Assembly (NCBI GenBank): GCA_033812595.1 | Contig: JAPXTJ010000107.1 | Location: forward strand, 1 to 11,403 | DNA: 11,403 nt | Direction: 5' to 3' | DNA from: JADLGF01 sp020849415 | GTDB taxonomy: Bacteria > Chloroflexota > Chloroflexia > Thermomicrobiales > UBA6265 | Shown here: piece after piece, positions 5,950 to 11,403 of the stretch | Numbering within the stretch: position 1 is the stretch's first letter | Layout: the number at the start of each line of letters is the position of its first letter | The notes under the pieces: model-generated | Told to the model about the DNA's origin: nothing | The model's database searches: none | Seen by the model: the letters and a program-made list of their open reading frames with translations, nothing else | Program-made: the position numbers and the translations under genes

Positions 5950-6121
5950 TCGCGATTTACCCCAAGGTTAACGATTCATACCGTTCGGAGGAGCCACGCC
6001 GCTCCATGCTTTGCTAGTATGAACGAGAATCGTTGAGTACGATTGGTCAAAAGCGACGCAACATCGGTAAATTCTGGCGTTTAACGCCGCGATTGCGGCG
6101 GTCCGGTGGGTGTGAAACGGT
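5950..6121. promoter_or_regulatory. Divergent intergenic regulatory region between tsaB and the ABC permease
   Basis: This 172-nt gap must drive both outward-facing operons. On the plus strand TGCTAGTAT (6012-6020) is an extended -10 candidate about 100 nt upstream of the permease, almost identical to the darA candidate TGCTAGAAT; no good -35 precedes it. AACGATTC at 5970-5977 is inverted as GAATCGTT at 6027-6034, and a related ACGATT recurs at 6039-6044. GGCGTTTAACGCC (6076-6088) is a perfect 13-bp operator-like palindrome. It runs into CGCCGC-GATT-GCGGCG (6085-6100), a perfect 6-bp hairpin with a tetraloop. These last two lie 20-45 nt upstream of the permease start, where a repressor or RNA structure could act. 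No promoter for tsaB stands out. Confidence 0.45.
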
Positions 6122-7075
6122 ATGCAACAATCCGGTAACCTGCCTCGACTGAACGAAGAGGCGCTGATCGTCGAGAAACCAACGCGGACCGTTTGGCAAC
6201 GGCTCGGACGCGAGGAGGTCATCTTCCTCCTCTTCGTTTTTCCGAACCTCTTCCTCTTCGCCGTCTTTACGTTCTGGCCGATGGCCAGGGCCTTCTACCT
6301 CTCCGGCGTCCGCTGGGACATGATTTCACCGACCAAGCGCTGGGTCGGGCTCGCCAACTACGAATACCTCTTCAACAACGATGCCTTCCGCAAAACCCTG
6401 GTCGCCTCGCTCTATTACACGGTCGGAACGATCGGCGGCACGCTGATTCTCGGCCTCCTGGCGGCGCTGCTGCTGAACCTGCCGCTCCGCGGTCGTGACG
6501 GCGTCCGCGCCGCCGTCTTCGCTCCGAACCTGCTCAGCGGCGCGGCGATCAGCATCATCTGGGTGTACATGTTCGATCCCCGCTACGGCATCATCAAGGA
6601 AATCCTCGGCTGGTTCGGGGCCTCATCGCCGAACTGGCTGCGCGATCCCGATTGGGCGATGCCGGCGGTGATCGTCGTTTCGATCTGGCGCACGCTCGGC
6701 TTCGCCACCGTTATCTACCTGGCCGGATTGCAGGCGATACCCAAGGATCTCTACGAAGCCGCCAAGGTCGATGGCGCCGGCGCGTTCTGGCGTTTCCGCT
6801 CGGTCACGATCCCGATGCTCTCGCCGATCCTCTTCTTCCTGATGGTCACTTCGGTGCTCAGCTCGTTCCAGAGCTTCGACATCATCCGGGTGATGACCCA
6901 GGGCGGCCCGGTCGATTCGACGTCAACCCTCATCTGGTACATCTACGAACAGGGGTTCATCGCCATGAACGCGGGACGTTCAGCGGCGGCAACGGTGATT
7001 CTGTTCCTCTTCCTGCTCGTGTTCACCCTCTTCCAGGTGAACTACTCGGAGCGCAAGGTGCACTATGGCAGCTGA
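6122..7075 (+). CDS. ABC sugar/glycerol-3-phosphate importer permease, MalF/UgpA type
   Basis: Inner-membrane permease subunit of a CUT1-class ABC importer, which would pair with the next gene product to form the channel. The 317-aa protein has a short cytoplasmic N-terminus and six predicted membrane segments (about 32-55, 95-120, 131-150, 180-203, 233-255 and 286-307). The EAA loop that docks on the ATPase is YEAAKVDGAGAFWRFRSVTI (211-230), ending in PMLSP. MTQGGP (258-263) and the periplasmic GLANYEYLF (76-84) are typical of MalF/UgpA-like subunits. The length is that of UgpA rather than the longer MalF. The upstream Shine-Dalgarno is weak (GGTGGG about 11-16 bases before the ATG), but no better start exists and the first membrane segment fits. 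The stop overlaps the following gene by 11 nt. Confidence 0.94.
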   Translation: MQQSGNLPRLNEEALIVEKPTRTVWQRLGREEVIFLLFVFPNLFLFAVFTFWPMARAFYLSGVRWDMISPTKRWVGLANYEYLFNNDAFRKTLVASLYYTVGTIGGTLILGLLAALLLNLPLRGRDGVRAAVFAPNLLSGAAISIIWVYMFDPRYGIIKEILGWFGASSPNWLRDPDWAMPAVIVVSIWRTLGFATVIYLAGLQAIPKDLYEAAKVDGAGAFWRFRSVTIPMLSPILFFLMVTSVLSSFQSFDIIRVMTQGGPVDSTSTLIWYIYEQGFIAMNAGRSAAATVILFLFLLVFTLFQVNYSERKVHYGS

Positions 7076-7961
7076 GCCATTCGAGGTCGCAGTGCCGTCG
7101 CAGGGGTTCCTTTCGCGCAGGCGGAAGGCGCAACTCGGCCGGGCCGTTTCGTACTTCATGATGCTCCTGTTGCTGATGCTGATCGGCGTGCCGGTCTTCT
7201 GGATGGTTTCCGGTTCACTCAAGACCACGCAGGAAATCCAGGCGATTCCAATCAAATGGCTGCCGACATCCCTGCAGTGGGAGAACTTCCGCGAAGCCTG
7301 GAACGCCGCACCGTTCGGCCGGTTCTATCTGAACACAATCATCACGACGGCCTTCGGTTCGGGGCTCGAGTTGCTGAATGCGACCTTTACCGCCTATGCG
7401 CTCGCCTTTCTCCGGTTCCCCAGGAAGACGCTGGTCTTCGTCCTCATCCTGATCGCCCTCATGATTCCGGATGAGGTGGTGGTGCTGCCGAATTACCTGA
7501 CCGTCGCCGGCATCCCATTCTTCGGCTGGAACTGGATCAACACCTACCAGGGCATCATCATTCCGGGCGCTTCGGTGGCGTTCGGCGCCTTCTTCCTCCG
7601 CCAGGCGTTCCTGGGCCTGCCCCGGGAGGTGCTGGATGCGGCCCGGGTCGATGGATGCGGCCACGTGCGGATGCTCTGGGACATGGTAGTACCGATGGCT
7701 CGCCCCTCGATCCTCACCTTCGGGCTGATCTCGCTGGTGGCTAAGTGGAATGAGTACCTCTGGCCGCTCGTAGTTACCAACGAAGACCGGATGCGCACCC
7801 TCACCGTCGGCCTCACCTATCTCTTCGACAGCGAGGGGAACACCGAGTGGGGTGTGGTGATGGCCGGCACGGTATTCGTACTGGCGCCGCTGATCATCAT
7901 CTTCATCTGGGCCCAGCGATTCATCATCGAGGGCATCACCTCCGGCGCGACCAAGGGCTAA
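7065..7961 (+). CDS. ABC sugar/glycerol-3-phosphate importer permease, MalG/UgpE type
   Basis: Second membrane subunit of the same CUT1-class importer. The 298-aa product has a cytoplasmic N-terminus, a first membrane segment at about 28-49, the conserved SLKTTQEI and WENFREAWN of the MalG family, and further segments at about 93-116, 122-143, 162-182, 215-237 and 265-284. The EAA loop reads EVLDAARVDGCGHVRMLWDM (188-207), followed by VVPMARP. VAKWNEYLWPLVV (225-237) and the C-terminal RFIIEGITSGATKG are family signatures. The ATG lies 11 nt inside the upstream permease gene and is preceded by AAGGTG four bases away, so the two are co-translated, as expected for an obligate heterodimer. No ATPase gene follows; one from elsewhere in the genome is presumably shared. 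Confidence 0.95.
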   Translation: MAAEPFEVAVPSQGFLSRRRKAQLGRAVSYFMMLLLLMLIGVPVFWMVSGSLKTTQEIQAIPIKWLPTSLQWENFREAWNAAPFGRFYLNTIITTAFGSGLELLNATFTAYALAFLRFPRKTLVFVLILIALMIPDEVVVLPNYLTVAGIPFFGWNWINTYQGIIIPGASVAFGAFFLRQAFLGLPREVLDAARVDGCGHVRMLWDMVVPMARPSILTFGLISLVAKWNEYLWPLVVTNEDRMRTLTVGLTYLFDSEGNTEWGVVMAGTVFVLAPLIIIFIWAQRFIIEGITSGATKG

Positions 7962-7966
7962 CTGCC

Positions 7967-8000
7967 CGAGAAATCACGGCGGAACCGGTCCGTTTTCTCG
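7967..8000 (+). terminator. Hairpin after the second permease, possible attenuator or terminator
   Basis: CGAGAAA (7967-7973) pairs with TTTCTCG (7994-8000), and ACGG (7976-7979) pairs with CCGT (7990-7993), with a two-base bulge between the halves and a ten-base loop. It starts five bases after the permease stop codon. No T-run follows the stem (the Ts are inside its right arm), so it is more likely an RNA-stabilising or attenuating structure than a strong terminator. Confidence 0.4.
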
Positions 8001-8156
8001 CTATGTCCGACCATCGCACCATTGTCACGATTGCCCAACGTATTGCATCATGAAGGGACACCGAGGTCGTGATTGGGCCCTGAAATTCGAGCGAAGCTGG
8101 TCCCGCGCCGAGGGCGTAGGGGGTGCGGCAAACACGTGGTCGAGGAGGAGTCAACA

Positions 8157-8255
8157 GTGAGGGTCGCTTCGGTCCAGATCATGGTTGGTGATCCATCGGT
8201 CGCCGTGAAGGGTGGCGACGACGCGCAGATTCCGACGGGAATTTCATCTCGTTAA
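8157..8255 (+). pseudogene. Possible truncated nitrilase-superfamily N-terminus (32 codons)
   Basis: A GTG-initiated frame of 32 codons begins MRVASVQIMVGDPSVAV and ends at a TAA. The first dozen residues look like the first beta strand of carbon-nitrogen hydrolases (nitrilases, amidases), which commonly begin with M-R/K-V-A-x-V-Q and continue to a GD or N pair. A good ribosome-binding site, GAGGAG, lies six bases upstream of the GTG. After about residue 17 the sequence (KGGDDAQIPTGISSR) no longer looks like the family, and the catalytic Glu, Lys and Cys regions are absent. It could be the remnant of a gene truncated when the binding-protein gene came to lie here, a short leader peptide, or a chance match. 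The match is short, so confidence is low. Confidence 0.3.
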
Positions 8256-8349
8256 CACAATCTCGGCCCCAATCTCGACGACCATTGCTCGGGGAAACTC
8301 GGCTCAGTCCGAAACGGCGGACATGGGTTCACGGGAAAAGGAGACACGG

Positions 8350-9669
8350 ATGATTTCACGGTTTTCACGCCGATCGATGGTGAAAGGCGCCGCAGGCGCC
8401 GGCGCGGCGCTGGCCCTCGCGAAATCGAGCACCACGTACGCCAACGTCAACCTGATTCAGTCCGGCCCGACCGAAGTGCTCTATTGGGGTTCCTTCTCGG
8501 GCAATCTTGGTGACGCCGAGCTGGCGCTGGTCAACCGCTTCAACGAAGAGCACACCGATATCCAGATCAACTACCAGTTCCAGGGCACCTACGAGGAAAC
8601 CGCGCAGAAGCTGACCGCCGCCCTGCAGGCGAATCAGGCGCCGGACGTCTCGCTCCTCTCGGATGTCTGGTGGTTCCGCTTCTACCTCGCCGATGCGATC
8701 GCCGGACTCGATGATCTCGCCGCCGCTGCCGGCGTTGACTTCACCGACTACGTCGATTCGCTGATCGAAGAGGGCAACCGCGACGGCGTGCACTACTGGG
8801 TGCCGTTCGCCCGCTCCACGCCTCTCTTCTACTACAACAAGGAAGCCTTCGCGGAAGTCGGCCTCACGGAAGCTCCGACCAACTGGAGCCAGCTCGTCGA
8901 AGTGGCGCCGGAACTCGTCCGCACGGAGGGCGGCACCGTCACCCGCTCCGCCTTTGCGCACCCGGACAGCGCCAGCTACGTGGCCTGGCTCTTCCAGGGT
9001 GTGGTCTGGCAGCACGGCGGCCAGTACTCCGACGCCGATTTCAACATCAAGATCAACGAAGAGGGTGCGGTTGCGGCCGGTGAATTCTACCGGAGCAGCG
9101 TGCAGGATGGCTGGGCGACCACCCCGGTCGATCCGAACATCGATTTCCAGGCCGGTTTCACCACCGCCATCATGGCCTCCACCGGCAGCCTGGCCGGCAT
9201 CACCGCCAACGCCCAGGTCGATTTCGGCACCGCCTTCCTGCCTGAAGGGCCGGCCGGCGGCGGTGTTTGCACCGGCGGCGCGGGTCTGACCGTCCTCAAC
9301 TCTTCCCAGAAGAAGGAAGCGGCCTTCGAAGTCGTTTCCTGGCTGACGACGCCCGAGAACACCGCCTGGTGGTCGCAGAACACCGGCTACATGCCGGTGC
9401 GCAAGTCGGCCGTCGAGAGCGAAGAGATGCAGGCCTTCTTCGCCGAGAATCCGAACTCGAAGGTCGCGGTCGAGCAGCTCGCCGTCACCCGCCAGCAGGA
9501 CGCCGCCCGCGTCTTCATCCCGGGCGGTGACCAGATCATCGGCGGCGGTCTCGAGCGGATTCTGATCAACGGCGAAGACGCGCAGTCCGCCTTCGACGAT
9601 GTGGCGCAGACGCTAACCGAGGAAGCGGAGCCGATCCTCGAACAGCTCGCCGAGCGCCGCGGCGAGTAA
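8350..9669 (+). CDS. Tat-exported extracellular solute-binding protein, UgpB-like (family 1)
   Basis: Substrate-capturing subunit of the preceding permease pair. The ATG at 8350 has AAGGAG just upstream and gives 439 aa. An in-frame start at 8212 would put 46 foreign residues before the signal. The N-terminus has a twin-arginine motif, SRRSMVKGA (6-14), then a hydrophobic Ala/Gly/Leu stretch with probable cleavage after TYA (29-31); there is no lipobox Cys. From memory it parallels E. coli UgpB along its length: LYWGSFSGNLGD (44-55), FQGTYEETAQKL (77-88), ARSTPLFYYNKEAF (154-167), ASTGSLAGI (276-284), CTGGAGLTVL (307-316), TGYMPVRKSA (345-354). UgpB ligand positions Ser (RSTP), Trp179, Ser (TGSL), Gly (CTGG) and Tyr347 appear kept. 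The acidic contact appears to be Asp105 instead of Glu, and the C-terminal Arg is uncertain. Glycerol-3-phosphate, a glycerophosphodiester or a sugar is the likely ligand. Confidence 0.94.
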   Translation: MISRFSRRSMVKGAAGAGAALALAKSSTTYANVNLIQSGPTEVLYWGSFSGNLGDAELALVNRFNEEHTDIQINYQFQGTYEETAQKLTAALQANQAPDVSLLSDVWWFRFYLADAIAGLDDLAAAAGVDFTDYVDSLIEEGNRDGVHYWVPFARSTPLFYYNKEAFAEVGLTEAPTNWSQLVEVAPELVRTEGGTVTRSAFAHPDSASYVAWLFQGVVWQHGGQYSDADFNIKINEEGAVAAGEFYRSSVQDGWATTPVDPNIDFQAGFTTAIMASTGSLAGITANAQVDFGTAFLPEGPAGGGVCTGGAGLTVLNSSQKKEAAFEVVSWLTTPENTAWWSQNTGYMPVRKSAVESEEMQAFFAENPNSKVAVEQLAVTRQQDAARVFIPGGDQIIGGGLERILINGEDAQSAFDDVAQTLTEEAEPILEQLAERRGE

Positions 9670-9675
9670 GCCGTA

Positions 9676-9754
9676 CCTGAACAACGACGAACGCCCTGCC
9701 AACATCCCGGCAGGGCGTTCGCCGTTTCATGAGAAAGTCACCTGGTTGTTCAGG
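9676..9754. terminator. Bidirectional terminator nested in a second inverted repeat
   Basis: CGAACGCCCTGCC (9688-9700) and GGCAGGGCGTTCG (9709-9721) form a perfect 13-bp stem with an eight-base loop, followed by CCGTTTC. It sits midway between two convergent genes and would act on both. An outer pair, CCTGAACAAC (9676-9685) and GTTGTTCAGG (9745-9754), forms a further perfect 10-bp inverted repeat around it; the right-hand copy ends just before the ATPase gene's stop codon. T-tracts are weak on both strands, so the long stem probably does most of the work. Confidence 0.8.
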
Positions 9755-9756
9755 GG

Positions 9757-10500
9757 TTATTCCGACGCCAGCACGCGATCGAGGAATTCTTTGGTGCGCG
9801 GATCGTGAGGGGCGTCGAAGAGTTGGGCGGGCGGACCGATTTCGATGATCTCGCCCCCTTCGAGGAAGGCGATGCGATCGGCGATGTGACGGGCGAACCC
9901 CATGTGGTGGGTGGCGAGGATCATCGTCATTCCGAGCGTTTTCAGCTCCCGAATCACGTTCAGCACTTCCCCGACCATGACCGGATCGAGCGCCGAGGTG
10001 ATTTCATCGAGCAACAGCACTTCGGGATCGAGCGCCATCGCCCGCACCACCGCCACCCGCTGCTGCTGGCCGCCCGAGAGATGATCGGGAAACGCGCGCG
10101 CCTTGTCAGAAAGCCCGAACCGCTCCAGCAGTTCGAACGCCCTCCGCTCCGCTTCCGAGCGTGAGCGCCTGAGCACGATCTGTTGCGCGAAGGTGATGTT
10201 CTTCAGCACCGACATGTGCGGGAAAAGGTTGTACGACTGAAACACGAGGCCGATCCGCTGGCGAATGCGATCGGCGTGCACCCCCGGCGCGATGATCGAT
10301 TCACCGTTCAGGTAGATCTGGCCGGCGTTGATCTCTTCCAGCAGGTTTGCGCAGCGCAGCAGGGTCGATTTGCCGGAACCGGAACCGCCGATCAGGCAGA
10401 CAACTTCGTGCTCCTGGACATCGAGCGATACCCCGCGCAACACGAGATTGCGATCGTAGGCCTTGTACACCGCATCGAACCGGAGCTTGGAGGTGGTCAT
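9757..10500 (-). CDS. Polar amino-acid ABC transporter ATP-binding protein (GlnQ/HisP type)
   Basis: Cytoplasmic ATPase that powers uptake of an amino acid through the permease encoded just upstream. All nucleotide-binding motifs are intact in the 247-aa product: A-loop Tyr15, Walker A GGSGSGKST (38-46), Q-loop Gln88 in VFQSYNLFPHMSV, the signature LSGGQQQRVAVVRA (141-154), Walker B VLLLDE (161-166), D-loop SALD (169-172) and switch His198 in ATHH. The QSYNLFPHM stretch and the length are typical of the polar amino-acid uptake (PAAT) family rather than of sugar importers, so this subunit is unlikely to serve the neighbouring UgpB-like system. The ATG overlaps the TGA of the permease gene (ATGA), so translation is coupled. 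The specific amino acid cannot be read from the ATPase. Confidence 0.96.
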   Translation of the reverse strand: MTTSKLRFDAVYKAYDRNLVLRGVSLDVQEHEVVCLIGGSGSGKSTLLRCANLLEEINAGQIYLNGESIIAPGVHADRIRQRIGLVFQSYNLFPHMSVLKNITFAQQIVLRRSRSEAERRAFELLERFGLSDKARAFPDHLSGGQQQRVAVVRAMALDPEVLLLDEITSALDPVMVGEVLNVIRELKTLGMTMILATHHMGFARHIADRIAFLEGGEIIEIGPPAQLFDAPHDPRTKEFLDRVLASE

Positions 10501-11381
10501 ACCGCCCCTCCGCTGGCCCGGCTCTTGCCGCTGCGCACGAGCAGGTGATCGGTGAGGCGCGCCAGCGGCACCGTCACCGCCGCAAAGAGCAGCGCCGCTG
10601 CCAGGTAACTGGTGAAATTGAAGGTGGTGCCGGCATAAATCTGGGCTTGACGAGTTGCTTCCAGCGGACCAATCGCGGAAACCAGCGAGGTCTCCTTCTG
10701 CAGCGCCACGAAGCCGCTCAGCAGCGGCGGAATCACATTCCGGATCGCCTGCGGCAGCACCACGTGCAATTGGGCGCGGACATTCGAGAGCCCGAGCGAT
10801 CGCGCTGCCGCCCGCTGACCGGGGTGGATCGACTCGATACCGGCCCGAAACGTTTCCGCGGTGTAGGCGGAGGAGGTCAGGATGATCGCCACCGTTCCCC
10901 AGAAGACCGGTTCACGCGGCAACCCCTCGATGCGCAGCCCGGGCACGCCGAAACCAAGCATCAGGATCACCAGCAGCGCCGGCGCTCCGCGGAAAACATC
11001 GATAAAGAAGACCGCAAAGGCGCGGATGGGGAAGAGCACCGGATTGCGGCTCAACCGCGCCAGCGCCAGCAACAACCCGACGACCAGCACGATCGGTTCG
11101 GCGATGAGGAAAATCTTGATGTTGAGTTTGAACCCGTCCCAAACGCGCGGCATCGCTTCCTGGAAGTGATGCCAACTGAGGAACGAGCGTCGCACGGCGT
11201 CCCACCCGGTCGATTCCGAGAGCACGTAGGCGATAAGGGCGCCGAGCACGACCGTGCTGAGCGTTGCGATCAGCAGGGAACGCTGAACGTCGCGTCGCTT
11301 CCAGACGGAAGGACGGACCAGCAGCGCTTCGATCTCGGCCTCGGAGAGTTTCCGGGGCGCCTCAACCGGATCCGGGTTCAA
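10497..11381 (-). CDS. Polar amino-acid ABC transporter permease (HisM/GlnP type)
   Basis: Inner-membrane channel subunit of a polar amino-acid importer, probably acting as a homodimer because no second permease is seen here. Family signatures: DVFRGAPALLVILML (128-142), SAYTAETFRAGIESI (171-185), the ATPase-docking loop HPGQRAAARSLGLS (186-199) ending in VVLPQAIRNVIPP (207-219), and ALQKETSLVSAIG (226-238). At 294 aa it exceeds the usual 220-250. A hydrophilic N-terminus and an extra membrane segment (about 36-54) precede the conserved core, an arrangement seen in some family members. The start is uncertain: the chosen codon is TTG, with GGGGAG 11 bases upstream, and the frame stays open to the right edge of the window, so the true start may lie outside. 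The binding protein is not in the window. Confidence 0.92.
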   Translation of the reverse strand: MNPDPVEAPRKLSEAEIEALLVRPSVWKRRDVQRSLLIATLSTVVLGALIAYVLSESTGWDAVRRSFLSWHHFQEAMPRVWDGFKLNIKIFLIAEPIVLVVGLLLALARLSRNPVLFPIRAFAVFFIDVFRGAPALLVILMLGFGVPGLRIEGLPREPVFWGTVAIILTSSAYTAETFRAGIESIHPGQRAAARSLGLSNVRAQLHVVLPQAIRNVIPPLLSGFVALQKETSLVSAIGPLEATRQAQIYAGTTFNFTSYLAAALLFAAVTVPLARLTDHLLVRSGKSRASGGAV

Positions 11382-11403
11382 CGGAACGTGGACTCCCCAG
11401 TGA

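Larger units (their letters stand above)
7962..8349 (+). other. 388-nt gap between permease and binding-protein genes
   Basis: This gap contains no full-length gene. From left to right it holds a hairpin just after the permease stop (7967-8000); a weak promoter-like pair TTGTCA (8022-8027) and CATCAT (8046-8051) with an 18-nt spacer; a short GTG-initiated reading frame resembling a nitrilase N-terminus (8157-8255); a small hairpin GTCCG/CGGAC (8307-8322); and the binding-protein ribosome-binding site (AAGGAG, just before 8350). No known riboswitch class is recognisable to me. The size of the gap and the hairpin suggest the binding protein is partly expressed apart from the permeases. Confidence 0.5.

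Noticed and set aside
5089..6036. Plus-strand open frame of 315 codons opposite tsaB and the rimI-like gene
   Set aside because: Antisense shadow of two supported genes; no family features.
6043..6075. TTGGTC with TAAATT as a sigma-70 promoter for the importer
   Set aside because: The 19-nt spacer and poor -10 make it weaker than chance would readily give in this AT-richer patch.
5968..6222. Minus-strand frame of 84 codons across the divergent gap
   Set aside because: It overlaps the 5' end of the permease gene and the regulatory palindromes, and its product has no recognisable features.
8212..8349. Longer start for the binding-protein gene
   Set aside because: It would place 46 residues ahead of a perfect Tat signal; the ATG at 8350 has a strong AAGGAG site.
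7962..8349. A riboswitch in the permease to binding-protein gap
   Set aside because: I could not match the sequence to any riboswitch consensus I know; only isolated small stems are visible.
8365..9015. Minus-strand open frame of 216 codons opposite the binding-protein gene
   Set aside because: Antisense to a strongly supported UgpB-like gene; no ribosome-binding site or domain noted.

Overview
The window is a GC-rich bacterial chromosomal segment with ten confidently placed protein genes, one uncharacterised gene and several structured non-coding stretches. No rRNA, tRNA, CRISPR array, transposase or phage gene is visible. Three things suggest a Chloroflexota bacterium near Thermomicrobia/Sphaerobacter: a DarA-type c-di-AMP receptor beside a TsaB-RimI-TsaD block, an enlarged RimI and a proline-rich insert in TsaD, and a Tat-exported solute-binding protein. 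This assignment is inference from gene style, not from a marker-gene search.

Region 1 (about 1-5950, all minus strand, read from right to left) is a housekeeping block. The order is tsaB, a rimI-like acetyltransferase, tsaD, an inositol-monophosphatase-family enzyme, an unknown 146-aa protein, a stand-alone Lrp/AsnC ligand-binding (RAM) domain, a cyclic-di-AMP receptor (darA), and an M20 metallopeptidase. The first five genes are packed with 4-nt ATGA overlaps or gaps of 4-6 nt and look like one operon. TsaB and TsaD are two parts of the t6A tRNA-modification machinery; TsaC/Sua5 and TsaE are not in the window. A striking run of three back-to-back hairpins (1797-1896) separates the RAM gene from darA. 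A strand-specific terminator (1240-1283) separates darA from the peptidase gene.

Region 2 (5950-9669, plus strand) begins with a 172-nt divergent intergenic region containing palindromes. It continues with a carbohydrate or glycerol-3-phosphate type ABC importer: two MalF/MalG-like permeases overlapping by 11 nt, then, after a 388-nt gap, a Tat-exported UgpB-like binding protein. No ATPase is encoded with it, so it presumably shares a MsmX/UgpC-type ATPase encoded elsewhere. The 388-nt gap holds a hairpin and a 32-codon reading frame with a good ribosome-binding site whose first 12 residues look like the start of a nitrilase-superfamily enzyme.

Region 3 (9670-11403, minus strand) holds a polar amino-acid ABC importer, permease then ATPase with an ATGA overlap. 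It converges on the binding-protein gene. A 13-bp terminator hairpin, nested inside a second 10-bp inverted repeat, lies between the two. The binding protein of this system is not in the window and may lie beyond the right edge.

I found no clear new multi-gene system. The items most worth a second look are the triple-hairpin element, the nitrilase-like stub, the unknown gene in the t6A operon, and the nested inverted repeats between the convergent operons.
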